From: Cladopsammia gracilis
Taxonomy: Eukaryota; Cnidaria; Anthozoa; Scleractinia; Dendrophylliidae
DNA length: 64,000 nucleotides
Direction: 5' to 3'
Assembly: GCA_022457155.1 (NCBI GenBank)
Contig: JAJGOT010000911.1
Span: 1 to 64,000 of the forward strand
A program made the position numbers and the translations under genes. How positions within the stretch are numbered: the stretch's first letter is position 1; the number at the start of each line of letters is the position of its first letter. Of the stretch, positions 56,211 through 64,000 are shown piece after piece. Under the pieces are notes generated by a model that saw nothing but the letters and a program-made list of their open reading frames with translations, was not told the DNA's origin and made no database searches.

Positions 56211-59200
56211 TCAGCGGTAACCGTAAGGAAGTGTTGTGAAACCATGAACCACTCTCTTGTCATAGACGAGATTGTATTTTTTTTTCCAACTTGACAGTGT
56301 GAAGTGTTTTTGTTTGAGCGTCACGTTTGATGAAGTGTGGATTCTCAATGACAATCTCCTCTCCATCTGGGTTACACACTTGGGCACACATGGTGTTGAA
56401 GTTGAGTTTTTGAGAACCACGAAAATTCAGAGTAAAGCCTCGCACTTTGCAAACTGTTTTTTCATTCTTGGTTTGATAGGCATAATTTTTTCGGTCCCCC
56501 AGAGACAAAGGTGGTAATATAGTCATCACCTTTAAGTTCATTGGTTAGTTCTCCCAGATAATCACCCAGTGGGGGCATCCATTCACCAGGCTGGCTTGTA
56601 AATATGACAGAATCGGTGTCAAAATAAAGCACTCTTGTTTGTAGAGGTTCAAGGATAGAGTACAGTTTCAATCTGGCATGAGCTGTCGTGAACGCAGCGA
56701 TTACCACGTTTGTCTGGTTCGATGTGGAGACAAAATCTTCGCCTTGCGTGTAATGAACCTCCAAACATTCATCGTCGACAAACTGAATGTTCTTCACTTG
56801 AGTAGACTGGCAGGTAAGAAGTTTAAAGTAACGCTCTGGGTCCTTTACAAGCTCCACTTGAGGCATATTGTCACGCTGCCCAAATTTTCCCCAAAAAGAA
56901 TTCAACATGAGTTTTGCCAGTGAACGAAGCCCGGGGTTCTTTTTAATGTGGTCATAATCCAGCCTGATCCCCTCTTTTCTTTGATAATCTCCGATGTAAT
57001 TTTGTTTCTTCTCCTCTGTGTCACACCAACCTGGCCATCCGCTTGCTTCTTGTTTAATTTTTAGAAAGGTATCGATGTACCTTCTGAACAGAGTGGATGA
57101 TTTTTGGGGAAAATGCCACACCTCAACCATTCGAATCATTCTATACCCCAGTTGCAATGCCTTGTCAATTTCAATCGAACACCAGGTACCAGATAACATG
57201 CATTCTTCGTCACTGTGTTCACAAGGTGTTTGCTGTCAATTTTCTGCACAAGGTCGACATTAGGGGAACATCAGTTTGCCTTGAGCGCGGTACGGGAGAA
57301 CAGGATGAAAGAGGAAGGAAGGTGGTAAAATGATACACTTGATAAGGCCAAAGAACTCACTGGGTGAACGGTTAGTCAATGCTTCGCTTGTAAGAATTTC
57401 GGGATGATCAATGGGCACTTCACAGTACTTATTCGTCCAAGGGTACAGGGATGTAAAGTCCACGTAATGAATTTTTTCGTCTTGCGTCACTTCTTTGAAA
57501 AGACATACGGCATTGGTCCGTCCACCAAAAAATGCATGACGAGGTTCTAAGGGCTTGTCGAACTGGAGAGTTTGGATATAGGCTTTCATCTCGGGATTAC
57601 TGATCAGTTCCTGCTTGAAGCCACATTTCCATTTGACTTCCACTTGAAACGTTCCATTTTACGAATGGTTCCTTCTAGAAGATCTTCCATGGTGGTGTCG
57701 TGGACTGGATTGACCGTCTCGGGCAAATAGCATTTACTGCATCCATGGAACATGCACCCCATAAATTCATAGATGGTTTCCGTGACTGGATCGTATCCAT
57801 CCACGTAATGCCCATCGATCCGTTGCTCGCCTCCGTTCGGCGCATGTAGAATACGGGCACCCGTCTGATATTGCACCCATGCTAACCACTGAAGACCCAT
57901 GATTGAAAACCTTCGAGCAGGTTGATACCCTTGAGGAGGAATGAGGCCAATGGTTTTTTCTTCTAAAAATTCTTGACGGAACACACGGTTGCATGCACTG
58001 GCAATAGTGACACAATACTTGAAAGGGTCGAGATTGCAGGTTTTTTCCTTGAGTTGTTTAGACTTGAGGCAACATCTTCGCAAAATGTCCACATCGCTGC
58101 GACAATATTCTTCCATTTCATTCGCGAAGTCAAACACATATTCAGCCTTTTCTAATGCTTTATACCACGCCAGAAACTCCTCATGTTCATTTTCATCATC
58201 GTCTTCAATTAATATACTGTCTGTGTCATAGTTTTTTTGATTTTCTTTGCGATTAAAGAAATGAGGGAAGTAACCTTTTTTGAGTTCTGTCAACCCAAAT
58301 TTTTTTGGTAACTTTTTGAGCGGCATAGGTAAAAAGTTGAGAGAATCGCGGAACTTGATGTTGGCTTGTTCGAGTTCCATAGACATGATATTGGCACCGT
58401 TAAGGATCAGACTTGGTAATAGACACTCTTTGTAGAAATATTCACAGAGGAGAAACCCGTCATAACTCCTGAGGTTGTGAGCGATGACGATAGCTCCTTC
58501 ATGAGTTCCATCCAGCAACCAAGAACCAAACTGATCAACACAGTCATCCCCCTTAAACACCATTTCAAACCCCGTTTCATCTTGCACGATTAATAAATTT
58601 GCGATATGCCGTCCTTCGTCCTGCCTGCTCTCGATATTGAAGAACAAATATTCTTGCCCTTCTTGTTCATCACCTTCCTGTACGTCATCATCGATCAACT
58701 CCTCTGCAACACTTCTTCGTTTTCGTCTGTTTTTCTTCTTTTTTCCTTGTTTTTCTTGGCCTTCCGGACTTTCTACTTCGTCACTGTCTTGAAACTCGAT
58801 GGGTTTCATGTAGCAACGGTGTGTGTTGGGGTCGACGAATTCTTCACAATTCCAGCACATCTTTTCACCGCACATGTCAGCTTCAGGGTTTCTTTTTTTA
58901 TACGACATGACTTTGTGACACTTTGTACACTTGTAATATTTCTGGCACACCGACTGTCCTTCTTTATTGGGTCGACAGTGGTTAGCGTAGCAGTCGTCAC
59001 CAGCAAAGATTCTGTGATAGGTACCACACTCTCTCCACGGTGCTTTCTGAAAATACCCTTCACACCCCTCGGTGAAACAACTTTTGCATACTTTACTGCA
59101 AGGATGCTCTTCTTTCTTATCGTACCCCTTCTTGCATTCTAGGCACCAATAATTTCTACCAAGAAACGCGGAAACGGATGTGATAATGTCATAATGATGT

Positions 59201-60004
59201 TGGTGAAGGTATAAATAAATTTGTTTGTCTTTTTTGGACCCTTCATAGATAATAGCGTTAAAATGTTCAGCGGAGAGAACAACAATCTGATAGTCTGTAT
59301 TTACTTGTTGGAACTTGGCCACCTCAGGGAGTCCACAGAGACCCTCTGGAACTCTAGCGTTCTGGTGTAAATCTTTAGCCAAGATGCTTTGGAGCTGGCA
59401 ACCATGACGAATCGAACCATGTTTAGGGTGTTTTTCTTGACGAGCCATGTCCTGACCAAGGCGCGAGCCAGGCACAAGAAATCTTTGTTTCTGATGCGAA
59501 GAACACATTGCTTAGCATTGAGAAATTTGGACAATTGAAACCAAAGTGTTTCCTCTTCCGAGTAGCAACCCCACCCTGCGGCATGCCAACGTGAACCAGA
59601 TGGACACTCATTCCATTCTTGAGATCGACGTTTTCGTTTGACTGCAAAACTCGCTGCACCTCGCTCATGATCCGTTCGGCATTTAATTCATGTCGTGGCA
59701 TAAAGGGTAAAGAGATGGGGTACTGTAGTGACTGACTTTGAAGGACAAAACGTACAAGATCATTATCAGCCATACCTGATGTCATTTTATCGACCATTGA
59801 CTCAAAAATGTTGCCTAGCTGCTCCATAAGAGGGATTCCTTCAGATTGGAGCTTTAATAAGAGAAGATAGTCTGTTCCAGTTGTGTTAAATTTTCTGACT
59901 TGTCTTTTGGCCACTTCACGAAGTGTGTAGTGCTGTTCAGATGTCCATAAATCTTTTCCGAACCCAACCTGTTCTGAGGCCAATAAGCATTCCTCATCTG
60001 TCAT
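56211..60004 (-). pseudogene. Protein-primed DNA polymerase B of the Polinton
   Basis: I chose the ATG at 60,004 (MTDEECLLASEQ). The N-terminal region includes RNKDFLCLARAL and Cys-rich clusters (CLECKKGYDKKEEHPC, CKSCFTEGCEGYF). The exonuclease domain reads FFNIES at motif I, where the family has Asp, then HNLRSYDGFLL (motif II) and YCRSDVDILRRC (motif III). Polymerase motif A is DFTSLYP, motif B KLMLNSFWGKFG, motif C YFDTDSV; the C-terminus is TTLPYGY. Frameshifts occur near 59,540, 59,460, 57,640, 56,500 and 56,290, with two stops at about 57,258 and 57,234. The family replicates linear genomes from a terminal protein. Confidence 0.88.
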
Positions 60005-60144
60005 GTATGGAGAGAGTGTAATTCTGTTAGAAAACAAAAAAATAGGAAATAAGTTACTTACAGACTCAATATATGCATTAACGTTAAGAATAAAAACGAG
60101 ACTAAGTTTTACTTGCAGAAGATAAAGTCTTGAATCTTTTAGCA

Positions 60145-60460
60145 TGAATACGTGACCGAGTTACATTCAGATTAGAGGTTTAGAAACGTTTAGCATGAAA
60201 ACGAGGCCGCATTGCTTACATAATAGTGGTCCAGTAAAGCTTAGTATGGAAACGAGGCTGTGAAACTTACTGATTAGAGGTTCAGTAACGTTTAGTATAA
60301 ACCGCGGCTGTGGAACTTACAGATTAGAGGTTCGGTAACGCTTATCATGAAAACGAGGCCGTGTTACTTACAGAATAGTGGTTCAGTAACGCTTAGTATG
60401 AAAACGAGACTGTGTTTCTTACAGAATGGTGGTTCAGTAACGCTTAGTTTGATCAAAGGC
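60145..60460 (-). repeat. 56-bp tandem repeats, each with a splice-donor-like GTAAGT
   Basis: About six units. On the minus strand each contains TAAGCGTTACTGAACC, then an (A/T)TCTGTAAGT-type segment, then CTCGTTTTCAT. A further partial unit reaches the region just upstream of the polymerase ATG. Confidence 0.8.
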
Positions 60461-60484
60461 TCCTAAGAGCCAACCCGTGAATAA

Positions 60485-61000
60485 AAAATGCTAACGTGTA
60501 ACGCAAAATTGCGGTTAGCTAATGTTGTCACACTGACACGGTTCAATATTTTTTTAAAATTAAACGTAAGGATTTTTGACAATACAGTACATTACTTTCA
60601 TAATGTCAGTCTGAAGAAGAAAGAAAACAAAAGACGGCAGGGGCGAGACTCGAACCTGGGATCTTTCGACTAACAGTCCGCGCTTTACACCATTCGGCCA
60701 CCGTGATCACTGGCTTGAAATATCATAAATTTAATTACTTCAAGGTAGACACGCATCACGAGTGAGCGGTAACGCAATATTGCGTGGTTTTTGGGGGAAA
60801 TTAAATGTAACGACTTTTGTCGAAAGCAAACAAACCAAAAAAAAAAACAGTAATTTTCAGATCGAAAAAAAAAGAAAAAAAAAACGTCCCGACGAGAATC
60901 GAACTCACGTCCTTCGGCTCTATATCCCTCATTTACACACTGCGCCACCTCGGCTTTGACTAATTAACGAGGTTACATTTTATTATTTCAACGTAGTTAT
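60485..61000 (-). repeat. Two related tRNA-like SINE units in tandem
   Basis: Minus-strand A-box/B-box-like sequences lie at about 60,640-60,715 (GGTGGCCGAATGG, AGGTTCGAGTC) and 60,888-60,957 (GGTGGCGCAG, GAGTTCGATTC). Both are preceded on the plus strand by a related AACGCAA(A/T)ATTGCG segment and an A-rich tract. Neither folds as a complete tRNA, so they are read as SINE copies. Confidence 0.55.
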
Positions 61001-61117
61001 GCGTACAATGGTAATAGGAAGTTAAGCTTAAGACTGCAAAAGGTCGAATGTCAATAGGAAGTTACGCTTAAGACTGAAAAAGGTCGAATGTACTTAATTC
61101 AAAATGGCGGAGGTATC

Positions 61118-61939
61118 TTATTTATTCAAAATGATTGGGGACTCACTTACTTTATCGGTTAACAAGTAACCATAATCCCAAGTGTCCAATGCAGTTTCCA
61201 TTTCAGTTTCCTCCCACGTCTCCATTGCTTGTATCAGTTCCTCGTCAGTCATAGACAGGTCTTCGTACTCAACTTCCATTTGCTTTCCTTCTTCGGGTGA
61301 AAAAATAACACCCTCAAAGATTTCAGGATTGTTAGCTTCAAGTTCATTTAAGGCTTCTGTCACTCTGTCGAAGTGAAATTCCGGTGAAGGAGGAGAGTCA
61401 GGAGAAACATACAGTTCATTTACTAGATCAGTAAACCAATGACCTGCTTCCGCGTCTTTTTCTGCTCGTACAAGCAATCTTCGTTTCATGGCTTCGATAT
61501 TTTCTTCTTCTTTAAACTAAAGTTGTAACCAACGATCGTGAAACGGAACCATATGGTGTTGTTCGACAATTGGAGTCAACATCATGCATTGTTCACGCCA
61601 TAATTTTATTACATTGCTTTCACTGCAGTCGTCGCCGTGTTCTCGTTACCGCTGATTATTCATGCGTTTCCATGCCTCTTGTTCATAAATATTCAGAAAC
61701 GTCTGTTTAATGTCTTCGCGCATGAAAAGGCGGCATTTCTTTCGGGCTATATGGTGTTCGTGAAGAGCTTGTTTTTGATTACGCTGTGTTGTCTGAAATG
61801 TCGAGGTGCGTAAAGCGATGTCTTCTTCCTCCACTAGCTCTTCGTTAACAACGTTCTGAACACAACGATCCGTTACGGCAGCTGCTTTATCAAATTCTGT
61901 GCGTTGAACGCGCGAGTTAAACTTAACTTGTTTTCTCAT
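61118..61939 (-). pseudogene. Unknown Polinton gene with two in-frame stops
   Basis: Two open frames (61,646-61,939 and 61,118-61,489) are in the same frame, and the sequence between them is also protein-like (LWREQCMMLTPIVEQHH). One gene of about 273 residues is therefore interrupted by TAA at 61,646 and a TAG near 61,517. The N-terminal third is basic and helical (ARKKCRLFMREDIKQTF). The C-terminal third is acidic (VEYEDLSMTDEELIQAME). Position next to the polymerase N-terminus suggests an early or structural accessory gene; the family is not recognised. Confidence 0.55.
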
Positions 61940-62279
61940 CTTGGACTGCCTCGCTGCTCAAAGTGAAAAAAAAAAACGCCGATGACCTTTATTTATAGCG
62001 GCTTTGCGAATCCTGAGGAAACAATTAGGATCGAAATTCACAAATCGAAAACCCTTTAACTTACAAAAAATTTTGATGTAGTACATGGAATTCGAAAAAT
62101 TTGGAAAATTTGCTCCACCGTTAAATGATCTCAACCAATCACAAGACAAATAAAATATCCAATCAGAATGTAAGCATTGGCTACACAATCCAACTCAGCG
62201 CAATATCCTTTACGCACACGTTGCCAAAAGTCAAAGTCAAGAGAAGTGAAGTTTCGTTTACCTAAGAGAAGTCAAGAGA

Positions 62280-63717
62280 ATGGAAAATGATCAACAGGCT
62301 GCTAGACCGTTAAATTGGTAAGTACATTTATTATACTTTGAAAATTTTCTTATGAAAAACCGCTCTACACAGTTATACGTTTCGCGTCACATTCTTTACG
62401 AGAATATTTAGGTTTATTTCTTTTGACACAGAGTAAGCTTATCTTAACATTTGCGTTGTTCTTTACACCGCTCGGAATTTGCCTTAACTTTAAGAACAAA
62501 ATGTTTCGTTTCGTTTACCACTAAGTTTAGTCGTTTCTTTTACCACGCTACACTGTTGTTTTTCTTAGCGAGAAATGTTTCTCGCCTCACATTCTACGCG
62601 CTGAATTTGCTGTATTCTTTACGATATTATTTAGTTTGATTTGACTCGTTTACCACCAAGTATAGTTGTATCTTGACATTTGCGTTGTTATTTACGAGCG
62701 CGCTGAATTTGCTTTGACTTTTAGAAAACGTTTGGTTTCGTTTACCGTTAAGTATGCGGTGCTTAAACGCTTTCGCGCTGTATTCTTTACGAGAATATTT
62801 AGTTTGATTTGACTCGTTTACCACTAAGTGTAGTTGTATCTTGACATTTGCGTTGTTATTTACGAGCGCGTTGAATTTGCTTTGACTTTTTTTTGTATGT
62901 GTAGGTCCTGTCAACATGTTTTATTTGTCTCGAAGAGGATTAGAACCTCCCGAAATCGATTTGTTGCGATCAGTCTACGCACAAGAGGTGCATGCTGCAG
63001 TGGAGAATATCATTGGTACCAAGTTCATCAAACTGCCCAAATTGTAGGGAAATACTTCCTCTACCCTCTTCTGAAAGGTGCGAGGAGCTGAGCTGTTTCA
63101 TGGAGAAACAAAAAAGAGTAAGTCATCGTTGTAACTTATTATTAATTTCAGTTCCTCAATAGACAGTCACGAAGAATCTTAATTCAGTGTTTATAAAAAG
63201 AAACGATGATCAATTGTGTAACATTCACTTTATCGGCATTTCTTTATCCTGTGCCGACATAGGAAAACAATGTGTTAATTAACACATTGATTTTCCTTTT
63301 CCCAGTCTAGAAATAGGCAATCAAAACAGTCGGTTGCTGTTGCAAGAACAACATGTTTGCACGAAGCGGTGAAAAATATTAGCGTTTTACCTTATCGGAA
63401 GAATTGCTTTAGCGCGTGCTAACACTCATGTCACCTGTTTCTCTTACACAGAAATGCCAGATCAATCACGCTGCTAAAGAAGTCTCTAGAGAGTGTACCA
63501 TCTGTAATTATTTTTATCGTCCTCTCACAACATTTCAGAAATTTTATTTTGCCAAATCATACAAAAAAAATATTTAAATTGTGATTGTCCAGGTAGCCAA
63601 TTATGTTTCCAATGTAGAAAAGAAAAACAACAATTAGACCATTATTTGATTTCCAAACCGCTGCCTGACGAGGAGGACGAGGAGGAAGATAAGGGAGGAG
63701 AGCCGATGTATTCATAA
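62280..63717 (+). pseudogene. Intron-bearing RING-like zinc-finger gene
   Basis: Exon 1 is 62,280-62,317 (MENDQQAARPLN, donor GTAAGT). Exon 2 is 62,905-63,117 (acceptor TGTGTAG, donor GTAAGT) and encodes CFICLEED, CCDQSTHKRCMLQW and NCPNCRE, a RING-like C-x2-C...C...H-x2-C...C-x2-C pattern. Exon 3 is 63,452-63,717 (acceptor CTTACACAG) with CTICNYFYR, CDCPGSQLCFQC and an acidic tail. Exons 2 and 3 are in phase. Lesions: exon 1 is one base out of phase, a TAG lies at 62,941, and the A8 run near 63,567 shifts the frame. RING proteins usually act as ubiquitin ligases. Confidence 0.6.
62440..62890. repeat. Tandem repeats in intron 1 of the RING-like gene
   Basis: About 2.5 units of roughly 175 bp containing TGACATTTGCGTTGTTATTT, GAATTTGCTTTGAC and TTTAGTTTGATTTGACTCG. 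The last unit ends at the polypyrimidine tract and acceptor of exon 2. Confidence 0.8.
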
Positions 63718-63864
63718 ATTCTTTTTCTTTTATTTTTCATTTTCTTTTCCTTTTTCTTTTTTTATCAAGTGTAAATAATTAGGTTTATATATAATTTCTT
63801 TTGCATTTTGTAATTAAAAATATGTACAGTTCATTAATGTATTGTGAATAATAAAGGAAGTTTT

Positions 63865-64000
63865 TCATTTAATTCTTGTCTCTTTGCTTCTCATTTCAAA
63901 ATGGACATGGATTCCTTTAATGTCTTCGGGGTCTTGTATTCCCTGAATGTCTTCGGGGTAAATGGCTTTAAACACCAATCGTTCAGGAATGTTTCTTGAA
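63865..64000 (-). CDS. C-terminal end of an unknown gene (cut by window edge)
   Basis: Open from the window edge to TGA at 63,865, 44 codons visible. Contains a repeated PEDI motif (YPEDIQGIQDPEDIKGI) and a basic end. It converges on the RING-like gene, with AATAAA-type signals for the latter near 63,849. Too short to classify. Confidence 0.5.
   Translation of the reverse strand, partial: SRNIPERLVFKAIYPEDIQGIQDPEDIKGIHVHFEMRSKETRIK

Larger units (their letters stand above)
49046..64000. mobile_element. Polinton/Maverick element, long copy (right end outside window)
   Basis: Starts with AGTAGTCTATCCCAGATGAC at 49,046. Minus-strand genes in order: remnant of protease, major capsid, pVI-like, two minor structural genes, integrase (split by a LINE), protein-primed polymerase, an unknown gene; then a plus-strand RING-like gene and a partial minus-strand frame. 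No right TIR is seen up to 64,000. All core genes carry lesions, so this copy is dead. Confidence 0.88.

Noticed and set aside
60024..60061. A 38-bp intron before the polymerase start (GTAAGT...CTAACAG)
   Set aside because: Too short for a normal metazoan intron, and the donor belongs to the 56-bp repeat family. The ATG at 60,004 was preferred.
60640..60957. Two more tRNA genes
   Set aside because: The A and B boxes are recognisable, but acceptor and T stems do not pair properly. They look like SINE units.

Overview
The window looks like transposon-rich intergenic DNA from a metazoan, most likely an anthozoan cnidarian. That assignment is inferred from the mix of Polinton/Maverick, Ginger-like, Ngaro-like tyrosine-recombinase, Penelope-like, Tx1/L1-like and Jockey/CR1-like elements, from intron-bearing genes, and from AT-rich spacers with (TA)n tracts. 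No intact host gene can be recognised. Nearly every reading frame that can be assigned belongs to a mobile element, and most carry frameshifts or stops.

Layout. (1) 3-9013 is a complete element with about 1,030-bp terminal inverted repeats (TIRs) whose outer bases match the end of the Polinton further right. It carries no integrase, polymerase or capsid gene. Its cargo is a zinc-finger gene, a 407-residue unknown, a SLOG-like nucleotide-binding-fold protein and a tRNA-His gene. (2) 9,000-18,250 holds small non-autonomous elements (a hairpin MITE, a Crypton-type recombinase fragment, a Harbinger-type Myb-like fragment, a tRNA-like insert) and a decayed Tx1/L1-like LINE with later insertions. 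(3) 18,370-30,110 is a Jockey/CR1-like LINE split by an 8.4-kb Ginger-like DNA transposon (21,413-29,817). The transposon encodes an integrase-type transposase joined to an OTU cysteine protease, followed by an F-box-like reading frame. (4) 30,110-32,285 holds a CACTA-like MITE and an internally inverted Penelope-like fragment. (5) At 32,286 a Polinton begins (ATPase, adenovirus-type protease, major capsid, pVI-like protein). (6) At 36,082 the sequence jumps back to the Ginger interior: 25,734-36,084 is tandemly duplicated as 36,082-51,129. The second copy later received a 7.1-kb Ngaro-type retrotransposon (39,858-46,986) and lost 1.75 kb that held the Polinton ATPase and most of the protease. 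(7) 49,046-64,000 is the long Polinton copy: capsid, pVI-like, two overlapping minor structural genes, an integrase split by a Tx1/L1-like LINE, protein-primed DNA polymerase B, an unknown gene, an intron-bearing RING-like gene and a partial reading frame. Its right TIR is not in the window.

How the parts relate. The 9-kb element shares its ends with the Polinton family but has no replication, integration or capsid genes. It is therefore best read as a satellite that would depend on a Polinton in trans, in the way virophage-like elements depend on a helper; this is inference. The two copies of the 10.35-kb duplication act as natural empty-site controls: they show exact insertion points for the Ngaro element (no target duplication) and the CACTA-like MITE (3-bp target duplication), and they date those insertions after the duplication.
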